Positions 1-7,322 are shown, counted from the stretch's first letter. The stretch is DNA of 17,155 nt from an uncultured Clostridia bacterium (GCA_934754445.1 CAKVHZ010000019.1:1-17155); one strand, 5' to 3'. Notes: generated by a model not told the origin, from the letters alone. Made by a program: numbers and translations.

Positions 1-163
1 GTGCCATCCAGTCCATAGTAGCGCCACCGTCGTGAACTTCACCGATTTTATGATTTATGCCTGTATAATACAAAATTCTTTCAGTAGTAGTAGTTTTACC
101 AGCATCAATGTGAGCCATAATACCGATGTTTCTTGTATTTTCTAGGGAATATTCTCTTGGCAT
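1..163 (-). CDS. fusA: Elongation factor G, N-terminal fragment (cut by window edge)
   Basis: Partial gene: the first 54 codons are visible and the rest lies beyond base 1. EF-G is the GTPase that drives ribosomal translocation. The translation begins MPREYSLENTRNIGIMAHID and carries the P-loop (G1) AHIDAGKTTTTERIL, followed by GEVHDGGATMDWM, the conserved run leading into the switch I region of EF-G. The AGGAG of TAAGGAGAAAAA lies 6-7 nt before the ATG. It is the third gene of an rpsL-rpsG-fusA (str) operon, 15 nt after rpsG. The Trp codon is TGG. LepA and TetM-type proteins share the P-loop, but gene order and the GATMDWM run identify fusA. Confidence 0.96.
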   Translation of the reverse strand, partial: MPREYSLENTRNIGIMAHIDAGKTTTTERILYYTGINHKIGEVHDGGATMDWMA

Positions 164-178
164 ATTTTTCTCCTTATT

Positions 179-649
179 TTAATATCTATAATGAGCAAAA
201 GCTTTGTTTGCTTCTGCAGTTCTATGCATTTCTTCTTTCTTTTTGAATGCACCACCAGTTTGGTTGTTAGCATCTACTATTTCCATAGCAAGACGGTTAA
301 CCATTTCTCTTTCGCTACGTTTTCTAGCACTTAAAACTAACCATCTAATACCTAAAGTTTGTCTTCTTTCAGGACGAACTTCGATAGGAACTTGGTAGTT
401 TGAACCGCCAACTCTACGAGCTTTACATTCTACAACTGGCATAACATTTTCTAGAGCATTTGATAAGCAAGTAGCACCTTGAGTGCCTAATTTTTCGTTA
501 GCAATATCAAAAGCATCATAAACTATATTTTGAGCAAGAGCTTTTTTACCATCTAGCATAACTTGGTTGATTAATTTTGCAACAACTATGCTATTGAATT
601 TTGGATCTGGTAAAATTTCTCTTTTAGTTGCTTGATTTCTTCTTGGCAT
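179..649 (-). CDS. rpsG: 30S ribosomal protein S7
   Basis: S7 is a primary 16S rRNA binder that nucleates assembly of the 30S head and contacts E-site tRNA. The 156-residue product has the usual bacterial length, starts MPRRNQATKREILPDPKF and contains the family signatures GGSNYQVPIEVRPERRQTLGIRWL and the C-terminal EEMHRTAEANKAFAHYRY. An AAAGGAGAAAAAT ribosome binding site precedes the ATG. It sits between rpsL (34 nt upstream) and fusA (15 nt downstream) in the classical str operon order. In E. coli S7 represses this operon translationally; whether the same happens here cannot be told from the sequence. Confidence 0.99.
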   Translation of the reverse strand: MPRRNQATKREILPDPKFNSIVVAKLINQVMLDGKKALAQNIVYDAFDIANEKLGTQGATCLSNALENVMPVVECKARRVGGSNYQVPIEVRPERRQTLGIRWLVLSARKRSEREMVNRLAMEIVDANNQTGGAFKKKEEMHRTAEANKAFAHYRY

Positions 650-683
650 AATTTTTCTCCTTTATAAAATTTAAAGTTATTTT

Positions 684-1055
684 TTATTTGGCTTTTTTAG
701 CACCATATTTGCTACGGCTTTGATTACGTTTTGCAACACCAGCAGTATCTAACGCACCACGAACAATGTGATAACGAACACCTGGTAAGTCTTTAACCCT
801 GCCACCACGAATTAAAACAACGCTATGTTCTTGTAGGTTGTGACCAATTCCTGGAATATAGCAAGTTCCTTCTTCACCAGTAGAAACTTTAACTCTGGCA
901 ATTTTTCTTAATGCTGAGTTTGGTTTTTTAGGTGTAGTAGTAGTAACGCTTAAGCAAACACCTCTTTTTTGTGGACATTCTTCTAGAAGTGGAGATTTAC
1001 TTTTCTTCTCAACTTTCTTTCTACCATGTCTAATAAGTTGGTTTATTGTAGGCAT
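684..1055 (-). CDS. rpsL: 30S ribosomal protein S12
   Basis: S12 sits at the decoding centre and monitors codon-anticodon pairing. The 123-residue product matches the family length and has both decoding loops: TTPKKPNSALRK (K43, K44) and RGGRVKDLPGVRYH (K88, D89, P91). The positions where streptomycin-resistance substitutions usually fall (K43, K88) are wild type. Residues 35-38, usually like TRVY or TVVK after KRGVC, read LSVT, and residues 61-66 are EEGTCY; these are mild departures from the usual sequence. A strong AAAGGAGGAAAAGT precedes the ATG. It is the first gene of the operon and follows a leader of about 155 nt. Confidence 0.99.
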   Translation of the reverse strand: MPTINQLIRHGRKKVEKKSKSPLLEECPQKRGVCLSVTTTTPKKPNSALRKIARVKVSTGEEGTCYIPGIGHNLQEHSVVLIRGGRVKDLPGVRYHIVRGALDTAGVAKRNQSRSKYGAKKAK

Positions 1056-1076
1056 ACTTTTCCTCCTTTAAAATTT

Positions 1077-1134
1077 AATTTACCTAAAATAGATAAGTTT
1101 AATAGTTTAAATTTACCTAAAACTAGATAAATTT
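1077..1134 (-). repeat. Two tandem repeat hairpins in the rpsL leader
   Basis: Two near-identical copies lie 33 bases apart in the rpsL 5' UTR: 1077-1096 and 1110-1130, identical except for one inserted base. In the mRNA each folds on itself. The upstream copy forms about 11 bp (TTTATCTA / TAGGTAAA core, loop GTTT, one G-U pair) and the downstream copy about 6 bp (TTATCT / AGGTAA). The downstream copy ends close to the AAAGGAGG of rpsL, so the pair is well placed to influence translation. A duplicated operator acting on DNA is an alternative reading. Confidence 0.55.
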
Positions 1135-1216
1135 TAAATTTTTACTCTTACAAACTCTATTTCAAATTTGCAAGTGGTTACCGCATAAAAAAATAAATTA
1201 CGCAAGTAATGACATA

Positions 1217-1245
1217 ATTTTAACAAAAACAAAAAAAGATGTCAA
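1217..1245 (-). promoter_or_regulatory. Sigma-A promoter of the str operon
   Basis: TTGACA (1245-1240), a 17-nt spacer and TAAAAT (1222-1217) read toward rpsL. Predicted start is near 1210, giving a leader of about 155 nt. The -35 box overlaps the 3' arm of the dinB terminator hairpin, and the T-run of that terminator is the promoter spacer. Confidence 0.8.
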
Positions 1246-1264
1246 TACATTTTAACATCTTTTT
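1231..1264 (-). terminator. Rho-independent terminator after dinB
   Basis: Inverted repeat AAAAAGATGT (1233-1242) / ACATCTTTTT (1255-1264) with a 12-nt loop. On the minus strand it ends in a run of seven T, about 140 nt past the dinB stop. The same 10-bp stem recurs in the terminator of the phosphodiesterase gene. Confidence 0.75.
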
Positions 1265-1404
1265 AAATTTTTATATTTATAGTAATCTAAATAATAACCA
1301 TCACTTATCAACAAATTATTTATATACAAAACTAATAAATAAACTATATTATTACCTATATTTACGCAACAGTTGTTGTTCTTCGTTTTAACGTTACAGT
1401 TGTG

Positions 1405-2613
1405 TTAGTCTTTTTTATTTAGTCGCTCCCCTTCAAAACTTTTAGAAATTCTTTCATCTAACAAATTGTTTGCTTTAAATACAGCCTTTTTATTTAATTT
1501 ATTATTAATTTTAATAACCGCCTTATCAATATCATTTTGTTCATCTTTTGTTTTAAAAATATTAATTAAATCTACACTCTCATCAAAACCGCTCACACTT
1601 AATCCCAATTGTCTTATTGGGTTTAGATGAAAATATTTATAAAAGGTTTCTACCGCTTTTTGTGTTATAATTTTTGAACTACGAGTCGGATATGAAAAAC
1701 TAACCCGTTTAGAATCTTTGTTGAGTAAATTATCTTTTGCCGACACCACTAAAGTTTTTGCACTCTTTATATTATATTTTATCATTCTTTCAACAATACT
1801 ATCACTTATAACCGAAAACCCTAAAACTATATCATTATATTCAATTAAATCTCTATAAAATGTTGTAGAGTTGCCTACACTTTTAGGGGCAACGTAATTT
1901 GTATATAATTCAACTTCTCGAAAATCTCTCCCATTCGCATACTCATGTAATTCTACCCCCACTTTACCTAGCAACTTTGAAATAAAATCAACCTTTGAGT
2001 TCGCAAGGTTGCCTAGAGTAGTAATATTATATTTATTTAATTTTTCTTTTAACCTGCCACCTATACCGCAAAAATCTCCTATAGGTAATCTCCAAACTTT
2101 TTCCTTAAAATCATTTATCGTTATTTCACTTACAGCATCGGGCTTTTTAAACTCACTAGCCAGTTTTGCAAAACTTTTATTAAAACTAACCCCCACACTT
2201 ATGGTTAATCCTGTTTTTTGTTTTACTTCTTCTCTAATTTTGTTTGCTATCTCCATTCTGCTACCAAACAATTTAGAATTAGTTACATCTAAAAAACATT
2301 CGTCCATAGAAAATGGCTCAACCCTATCTGTATACTCTAAATATATTTCTCGTAACTTTTTGGAATAATGATTATATAAAGCAAAATCGCATTCCTTAAT
2401 AACAATGTTTGGGCATTTACTCTTTGCCTGATAAACAATATCGCCCGCCTTTACACCATATTTTTTGGCGATATAATTGCAAGCAATAACAACACCCTTT
2501 CTATCTTCCACACTACCACCAACAGCTACTGGCAAATCTTTTAAACTGCTATCCCTAACCATTTCGCAACTAGCATAAAAATTATTGACATCACAAAGTA
2601 AAATATCTCTCAT
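1405..2613 (-). CDS. dinB: Y-family DNA polymerase (DinB/UmuC type)
   Basis: Translesion DNA polymerase that extends past damaged template bases at low fidelity. With the start at 2613 the product is 402 residues. Metal-binding motifs are visible: CDVNNFYASCE (D8) and FSMDECFLDVT (D104, E105). Then come VGVSFNKSFAKLASEFKKPD and the helix-hairpin-helix GIGGRLKEKLNKYNITTLGN of the thumb, followed by the little-finger domain. DLINIF near residues 346-351 sits where the beta-clamp peptide (QLxLF-like) is usually found. The DVNNFYASCE form leans toward the UmuC style, so a UmuC-like subtype is possible. An upstream in-frame ATG at 2682 is unlikely because it lies inside the terminator hairpin of the preceding gene. 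No good Shine-Dalgarno precedes 2613 (only TTAGG about 12 nt away), and no LexA-type box was seen. Confidence 0.93.
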   Translation of the reverse strand: MRDILLCDVNNFYASCEMVRDSSLKDLPVAVGGSVEDRKGVVIACNYIAKKYGVKAGDIVYQAKSKCPNIVIKECDFALYNHYSKKLREIYLEYTDRVEPFSMDECFLDVTNSKLFGSRMEIANKIREEVKQKTGLTISVGVSFNKSFAKLASEFKKPDAVSEITINDFKEKVWRLPIGDFCGIGGRLKEKLNKYNITTLGNLANSKVDFISKLLGKVGVELHEYANGRDFREVELYTNYVAPKSVGNSTTFYRDLIEYNDIVLGFSVISDSIVERMIKYNIKSAKTLVVSAKDNLLNKDSKRVSFSYPTRSSKIITQKAVETFYKYFHLNPIRQLGLSVSGFDESVDLINIFKTKDEQNDIDKAVIKINNKLNKKAVFKANNLLDERISKSFEGERLNKKD

Positions 2614-2658
2614 ATGTTTAGTTTGCCTAATTTTTATAAAAATTTCAACTAAATAAAC

Positions 2659-2690
2659 AAAAAAAATGCAAATTGTTTGCATTCTTTTTA
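2659..2690 (-). terminator. Terminator between the 2749-3852 gene and dinB
   Basis: Perfect stem ATGCAAA (2665-2671) / TTTGCAT (2676-2682), loop of 4 bases, flanked by an A-run on one side and T-runs on the other. On the minus strand the stem is followed by eight T. It lies about 65 nt past the stop of the upstream gene, separating that gene's transcript from dinB. Confidence 0.8.
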
Positions 2691-2748
2691 TTTATAAATT
2701 AATTATTCATATTAAATATATACTTACATAATAAATTAAAGTTGATTT

Positions 2749-3852
2749 TTAAATATTTGTTAAATCTAAATCAGCGGGTTTTTTATAATTAAAGTTATAA
2801 GTGGTTCTCATATTTAAAAATTCATCTAAGATATTCGTTTCTTCAAAATATGTAGTTTTTACTTCTAAATCTTTTTCCCCATTCAAATAAGACTCTAATT
2901 CTAAAGATAGTAATTGATGTTTAAACGGGATAAAATGTATGTAATTATTTGTTCCAGAAATAGTAAAATCTCTATAATATGTTTTTATATGTTTTTTATC
3001 ATACGAATTTGCTAAAAACAAATCTTCTCCGCTTTCAATCTTTACTGAATTTTCGCTATCAGTTTCACAATAACTAATTCCGCTTAAACGATATGTATAA
3101 CTAACACTTTTGTTATCAAAATCAACATCCCATTTCTCTATATGAATATCATAAGGCAAAAACCCTATTTGTTTATTAACATTTTCTTTTTCGACATCTA
3201 AAGCAAAAAGTTTACTTAATTTTTTATTGTTTTGTTCGGTATTTTCAATATTAGAAACAAAATTAACTTTTGTATACATTTCACTATTTATATAACTCAT
3301 AGTTGAAAAAACATTGTTTAAAACTTCCAAATAGTTAATCATATTATTTTCTTTCTCAGCATTAATTAATTGGTAATAATATTCTGTTGCATATTCATAT
3401 GTAGCATAACAACTATAATAATCAGTTTTTTTACTAACAGGATTTATAGAATTACCATCGTAATATACTTCTAGAAAATTTTCATCTTGAAATTTTAAAC
3501 TTTTAATCGTTTTATTTTCCCCCACTGTTTGTCTTAGTTGAGATGACAAGCTTTTATTGGCTTGCTCAAAATTTGCTTCAATTAATTTATTATAAGCACC
3601 ATTTCCTGTAGTATTATATTCTTTATATGCCTTAACACCAGCAACCCCACCAGCAAAAACTCCTAATCCTAAAGCCCAAGCAATAATTCTCTTTTTTAAT
3701 CCTTTTTTGTTTTTTTGTTTTTCCTTTTTCTCTTTTTTTTCTTCTGCTTGTGAGCTTTGTAAATTGTTTTCGTCTAAATCTATAGGTCTTTCACTTTCTT
3801 TAACATTTGTTTCAACTTCTAAATCATCAGTATATTTAATTTCTTCTTCCAT
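2749..3852 (-). CDS. Single-pass membrane protein of unknown function
   Basis: I do not recognise this family. The 367-residue product has an acidic N-terminus (MEEEIKYTDDLEVE), a lysine-rich stretch at about 39-56 (KKEKKEKQKNKK...), one membrane segment at about 55-76 (RIIAWALGLGVFAGGVAGVK) and then about 290 residues, presumably outside the cell by the positive-inside rule. The outer part has many Tyr and Asn, including YYSCYATYEYATEYYYQL. No cell-wall sorting motif, lipobox or catalytic motif is visible. The start is set at 3852 because TTGGAGGTTTTTATG gives an ideal ribosome binding site; a TTG at 3864 lies within that site. It is a single-gene transcript with its own promoter and terminator, divergent from mnmE. 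Confidence 0.85.
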   Translation of the reverse strand: MEEEIKYTDDLEVETNVKESERPIDLDENNLQSSQAEEKKEKKEKQKNKKGLKKRIIAWALGLGVFAGGVAGVKAYKEYNTTGNGAYNKLIEANFEQANKSLSSQLRQTVGENKTIKSLKFQDENFLEVYYDGNSINPVSKKTDYYSCYATYEYATEYYYQLINAEKENNMINYLEVLNNVFSTMSYINSEMYTKVNFVSNIENTEQNNKKLSKLFALDVEKENVNKQIGFLPYDIHIEKWDVDFDNKSVSYTYRLSGISYCETDSENSVKIESGEDLFLANSYDKKHIKTYYRDFTISGTNNYIHFIPFKHQLLSLELESYLNGEKDLEVKTTYFEETNILDEFLNMRTTYNFNYKKPADLDLTNI

Positions 3853-3874
3853 AAAAACCTCCAATATTAGTTTA

Positions 3875-3903
3875 ATTTTAGCATAGTTAAAGTTTTATTT
3901 CAA
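3875..3903 (-). promoter_or_regulatory. Promoter of the 2749-3852 membrane protein gene
   Basis: TTGAAA (3903-3898), 17-nt spacer, TAAAAT (3880-3875) with a TGC just before it (extended -10). Predicted start near 3868 leaves a leader of about 16 nt containing the GGAGG site. Confidence 0.75.
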
Positions 3904-3922
3904 CAGTTTTTAAAAAAATTAT

Positions 3923-3950
3923 TTTACAATTAAATTTTTTGTGATATAAT
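3923..3950 (+). promoter_or_regulatory. Extended -10 promoter of mnmE, leaderless arrangement
   Basis: TTTACA (3923-3928), 16-nt spacer, TATAAT (3945-3950) preceded by TGA (extended -10). The ATG of mnmE begins only 6 nt after the -10 box, so the expected transcription start falls on or within a base or two of the start codon. No Shine-Dalgarno is present. Confidence 0.75.
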
Positions 3951-3956
3951 AAACGC

Positions 3957-5306
3957 ATGGAAAAAACAATATGTGCAATATCTACTCCAATAGGAGTTGG
4001 CGGAATAAGTATTATAAGATTAAGTGGTAAAAACAGTTTAGAGATAGTAAATAAAATATTAGAAACTCCACTAAATAACCCCGAACCCAGAAAAATGATG
4101 TTAAAAAAAATTAAAGCAGGTGACATTAAAGACAATGCCATGGTGGTATATTTTAAAGCCCCTTTCTCATTCACTGGCGAAGATTTAGTAGAAATTCAAT
4201 GTCATGGTGGAGTGTTTTTAACAAATGAAATATTAAAAGCCTTGTTAAATAATGGTGCTGTTTTGGCCGAGAATGGAGAATTTACTAAACGAGCATTTTT
4301 AAATGGTAAAATTAGTTTAGACAAAGCTGAAGGTGTTATAGATATGATTAATGCCGAAAGTAGTGAAGAACTAAAAGCAGGTTATGAACTTTTAAACGGA
4401 AATTTAACAAAGCAAATTGAGAGTATGCAAAATATTTTAACTGATGTTTTAGCCGAAACAAATGTTAGTATAGACTACCCCGAAAATGACATTGAATATA
4501 CTACAATAGAAAAATTTAGCGATAAAACTCAAGATTTAATTAATAAAATTGACGAAATAAAAAATACCAGCGAAACTGGTATGATTATTAAAAATGGAAT
4601 TAATATTGCAATTTTAGGTTCGCCTAATGTTGGAAAAAGTAGTTTAATGAATTCACTCCTTGGTTATAATAGAGCAATTGTAACAAATATTGCAGGAACA
4701 ACCAGAGACACTTTAACTGAAAGTTATGTATTTAGCGGAATTAAAGTGAACTTAATAGATACAGCGGGAATTAGAGAAAGTGATAACGAAGTTGAACAAA
4801 TAGGAATAAATCTTGCCAAAGAAAAACTTAAAACTGCCGATTTGATTTTATTTGTGTTAGATTCCACTAGAGAAATAACGGAAGAAGAAATTTTATTATT
4901 TAATCAAGTTAAAACAAAAAAAATAATTGTTGTTAATAAAATAGATAATAAAATAAAAGATTTTGATATTACTAAACTTGGAGAAAATTTACCTAAAACA
5001 ATAGAAATTTCAGCATTAGAAAATAAAAACATAACAAATTTAAAACAATTAATTTATGATGAAATCATAAATAAAAATATTATAGGTAATTCTACCATAA
5101 TAACTAATATTCGTCATAAAAATGCCTTAGAAAATGCTGAAAATAGCCTAAAAGATGCATTAAAAACATTAAATTCAACAGAAAACTTAGAATTGTTTAG
5201 TATCGACTTAACTAACGCATACAATTATTTAGGAGAAATTACAGGCAATAGTAATGTAGAAAATATTATTGATAGAATATTCTCTAAGTTTTGTTTGGGA
5301 AAATAA
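3957..5306 (+). CDS. mnmE: tRNA modification GTPase MnmE (TrmE)
   Basis: With MnmG it installs the (carboxymethyl)aminomethyl group on U34 of certain tRNAs, using GTP and a folate carrier. The 449-residue product has the N-terminal folate-binding domain (ICAISTPIGVGGISIIRLSG, then FTGEDLVEIQCHGG), a helical domain, and an inserted G domain: G1 GSPNVGKS (221-228), G2 GTTRD (247-251), G3 DTAG (268-271) and G4 NKID (327-330). It ends in the diagnostic FCLGK (C446). The start ATG directly follows a strong promoter and lacks a ribosome binding site, pointing to a leaderless message. mnmG, often nearby in Firmicutes, is not in the window. It converges on lepA. Confidence 0.98.
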   Translation: MEKTICAISTPIGVGGISIIRLSGKNSLEIVNKILETPLNNPEPRKMMLKKIKAGDIKDNAMVVYFKAPFSFTGEDLVEIQCHGGVFLTNEILKALLNNGAVLAENGEFTKRAFLNGKISLDKAEGVIDMINAESSEELKAGYELLNGNLTKQIESMQNILTDVLAETNVSIDYPENDIEYTTIEKFSDKTQDLINKIDEIKNTSETGMIIKNGINIAILGSPNVGKSSLMNSLLGYNRAIVTNIAGTTRDTLTESYVFSGIKVNLIDTAGIRESDNEVEQIGINLAKEKLKTADLILFVLDSTREITEEEILLFNQVKTKKIIVVNKIDNKIKDFDITKLGENLPKTIEISALENKNITNLKQLIYDEIINKNIIGNSTIITNIRHKNALENAENSLKDALKTLNSTENLELFSIDLTNAYNYLGEITGNSNVENIIDRIFSKFCLGK

Positions 5307-5315
5307 TTTTACAGA

Positions 5316-5340
5316 CTAAACTAAACTAAACTAAACTAAA
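5316..5340 (+). repeat. (CTAAA)x5 tandem repeat in an A/C-rich 3' flank
   Basis: Five perfect copies of CTAAA lie just past the mnmE stop. They begin a stretch to about 5400 that is almost only A and C on the plus strand (GCAAACAAACAAA, AAGCAAGCAAAC follow), so the RNA would be unstructured. It sits between the mnmE stop and the shared terminator. Confidence 0.85.
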
Positions 5341-5407
5341 CCAATACCCCGACAGCAAACAAACAAATTATCAAGCAAGCAAACAATTAAAAATAATTAA
5401 TAAAAGT

Positions 5408-5431
5408 AAAAAGCAGGATATCCTGCTTTTT
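5408..5431. terminator. Bidirectional terminator between mnmE and lepA
   Basis: A perfect 24-base palindrome: AAAAAGCAGGAT and its reverse complement. It gives a GC-containing stem with a T-run on either strand, so it can end both convergent transcripts. It lies 4 nt from the lepA stop. Confidence 0.9.
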
Positions 5432-5434
5432 TGT

Positions 5435-7231
5435 TTATATTTTTAAAATTGAGATAAAAGCTTCACTAGGTATTTGAACTGAACCGACACTTCTCATACG
5501 CTTTTTACCTTCTTTTTGTTTTTCAAGTAGTTTTCGTTTTCTGGTTATATCTCCGCCATAACATTTTGCTAAAACATCTTTTCTTAATGCTTTTATAGTT
5601 TCTCTTGCAATAACTTTACTACCGATAGAAGCTTGAATAGGTATTTCAAACAACTGCCTTGGGATAATCTCTTTTAATTTTTCAGTTATTGCTTTTCCCC
5701 TTTTATAAGCACTATCAGCATGAACAATTATAGATAAAGCATCACAACTTTCGCCATTCAACAAAATATCAAGTTTAACCAAATTGCTTTTTTGATAACC
5801 TGTAATTTCATAATCTAAACTAGCATAACCTTTTGTTCGAGATTTTAAACTATCAAAAAAATCATAAATGACTTCATTTAGTGGCATTTGATAAGTAAGT
5901 TCTACCCTTTTTTCATCAATATAATGTAAATTTAATTGAATACCACGCTTTTCGGTGCATAAATCCATTATTGCACCAACATATTCTGGTGGAGTATAAA
6001 CTTGTAATTTACAAACTGGTTCTTCCAAATAATCTATTTCTTGCGGTTTTGGTAAATTTGTTGGGTTTGAAATTTCTAGAACTTCGCCATTCATTTTATG
6101 AACTAAATAATTAACACTAGGAGCGGTTGTAATAATATCTAAATTAAATTCTCTTTCTAATCTTTCAGTTATAATCTCCATGTGAAGTAGTCCTAAAAAG
6201 CCACATCTAAAACCAAAACCTAATGCCTTAGAACTTTCAACTTCGTAAAACAATGATGCATCACTAAGTTTTAATTTTTCAAGTGCATCTTTAAGTTCTG
6301 GATATTTATCCCCTTCTGCTGGGAATATTCCACAAAATACAACTGGTTGAACTTCTTTATAACCAGGCAAAGCTTCATCACATTTATTTTCAAGTAAAGT
6401 AATCGTGTCGCCGACCTTTGTATCTGCGACATTTTTTATACTTGCCGTAACATAACCAACTTCACCTGCACGCAAAATTTCAGTTGAGTTCATTTTAGGA
6501 GTAAACACACCTACTTCTACACTATCAAAACTTTTATTTGAACTCATCATTAAAATTTTATCTCCAGCATGCAATACTCCGTCAACAACCCTTATTAAAC
6601 AAACTGCCCCTTTATAACTGTCGTAAAAACTATCAAAAATTAAGGCTTTTAATGGTTTATTAACATCTCCTTTAGGGCTAGGGAAAAAGTCTACAATGCT
6701 ATCTAAAACCTGTTTAATGTTTGTGCCTTCTTTAGCACTTATTTGTGGAGCAATGTCACTAGGAAGCCCTATTATTTCTTCAATTTCTTTTTTAGTATTT
6801 TCTATATCTGCACTAGGTAAATCTATTTTATTAATAACAGGCAAAATTTCTAAATTATTTTCTAATGCTAAATATAAATTAGCAAGAGTTTGTGCTTCTA
6901 CCCCTTGAGAAGCATCAACAATTAATATTGCCCCTTCACAAGCAGCAAGCGAACGAGAGACTTCGTAAGTAAAGTCAACGTGCCCCGGAGTATCAATTAA
7001 ATTTAGTTCGTATTCTACGCCATCTTTAACATATTTCATTTTAGTGGTAGCAAGTTTTATGGTTATACCCCTTTCTCTTTCTAAATCCATGCTATCTAAT
7101 AATTGGCTTTCCATATCTCTTTTGCTAACAGTCCCAGTATATTCTAGTAATCTATCGGCAAGTGTTGATTTCCCATGGTCAATGTGCGCCACTATGCAAA
7201 AATTTCTAATTAGTTTTTGGTAATCATTCAT
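5435..7231 (-). CDS. lepA: Elongation factor 4 (LepA) ribosomal GTPase
   Basis: LepA is an EF-G paralogue associated with ribosome back-translocation or 30S biogenesis; it lacks domain IV and has its own C-terminal domain. The 598-residue product has G1 AHIDHGKSTLADR (15-27), the effector region ERERGITIKLATTKM, G3 DTPGHVDF and G4 NKIDLPSAD. LepA-specific signatures include GFRCGFLGLLHMEI and the C-terminal GSVQIPSEAFISILK. The start at 7231 fits the family; an upstream in-frame ATG at 7270 would add a hydrophobic extension unlike LepA and lies upstream of the predicted promoter. The ATG is 7 nt after a TATAAT box with no Shine-Dalgarno, again suggesting a leaderless message. Confidence 0.98.
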   Translation of the reverse strand: MNDYQKLIRNFCIVAHIDHGKSTLADRLLEYTGTVSKRDMESQLLDSMDLERERGITIKLATTKMKYVKDGVEYELNLIDTPGHVDFTYEVSRSLAACEGAILIVDASQGVEAQTLANLYLALENNLEILPVINKIDLPSADIENTKKEIEEIIGLPSDIAPQISAKEGTNIKQVLDSIVDFFPSPKGDVNKPLKALIFDSFYDSYKGAVCLIRVVDGVLHAGDKILMMSSNKSFDSVEVGVFTPKMNSTEILRAGEVGYVTASIKNVADTKVGDTITLLENKCDEALPGYKEVQPVVFCGIFPAEGDKYPELKDALEKLKLSDASLFYEVESSKALGFGFRCGFLGLLHMEIITERLEREFNLDIITTAPSVNYLVHKMNGEVLEISNPTNLPKPQEIDYLEEPVCKLQVYTPPEYVGAIMDLCTEKRGIQLNLHYIDEKRVELTYQMPLNEVIYDFFDSLKSRTKGYASLDYEITGYQKSNLVKLDILLNGESCDALSIIVHADSAYKRGKAITEKLKEIIPRQLFEIPIQASIGSKVIARETIKALRKDVLAKCYGGDITRKRKLLEKQKEGKKRMRSVGSVQIPSEAFISILKI

Positions 7232-7238
7232 AAAATAA

Positions 7239-7267
7239 ATTATATAAATTTTTATAAAAAATAGCAA
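7239..7267 (-). promoter_or_regulatory. Promoter of lepA, leaderless arrangement
   Basis: TTGCTA (7267-7262), 17-nt spacer, TATAAT (7244-7239). Seven bases (TTTATTT on the minus strand) separate the -10 box from the lepA ATG, which would place transcription start at the start codon. Confidence 0.8.
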
Positions 7268-7313
7268 CAAATGTAATAAAAATTTGAAAATAGTTTTATT
7301 TTCGATAAATTTT

Positions 7314-7322
7314 TGATATACT
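7314..7322 (+). promoter_or_regulatory. Candidate extended -10 promoter of the phosphodiesterase gene
   Basis: TGATATACT is a good extended -10 box but no clear -35 is seen 16-18 nt upstream. It would give an AT-rich leader of about 94 nt. A second TATACT lies at 7382-7387, also without a -35, so the assignment is tentative. Confidence 0.4.

Larger units (their letters stand above)
1056..1404. other. Intergenic region dinB / str operon (349 nt, no gene)
   Basis: No convincing coding sequence was found on either strand. Reading along the minus strand it holds, in order: a short dinB 3' flank with two ACAACTGT copies, a terminator hairpin, the str-operon promoter sharing bases with that hairpin, and a leader of about 155 nt ending in two related hairpins just before the rpsL ribosome binding site. 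These are listed separately. Confidence 0.7.

Noticed and set aside
684..1055. Streptomycin-resistance allele of rpsL
   Set aside because: K43, K88 and P91 are wild type.
1265..1404. Possible structured RNA or regulator site past dinB (two ACAACTGT copies, an AACGTT palindrome)
   Set aside because: The copies are short and flanks diverge; no stable fold or known motif could be supported.
2614..2682. Longer dinB start at 2682 with a hydrophobic N-terminal extension
   Set aside because: The ATG is part of the terminator hairpin of the upstream gene, there is no ribosome binding site, and Y-family polymerases begin close to the CDVNNFYASCE motif.
3887..4174. Minus-strand reading frame of 95 codons opposite the mnmE start
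   Set aside because: It overlaps the conserved MnmE N-terminus, has no ribosome binding site and shows no family features. Other long antisense frames inside dinB, lepA, dnaK, hrcA and the surface protein gene were rejected for the same reasons.
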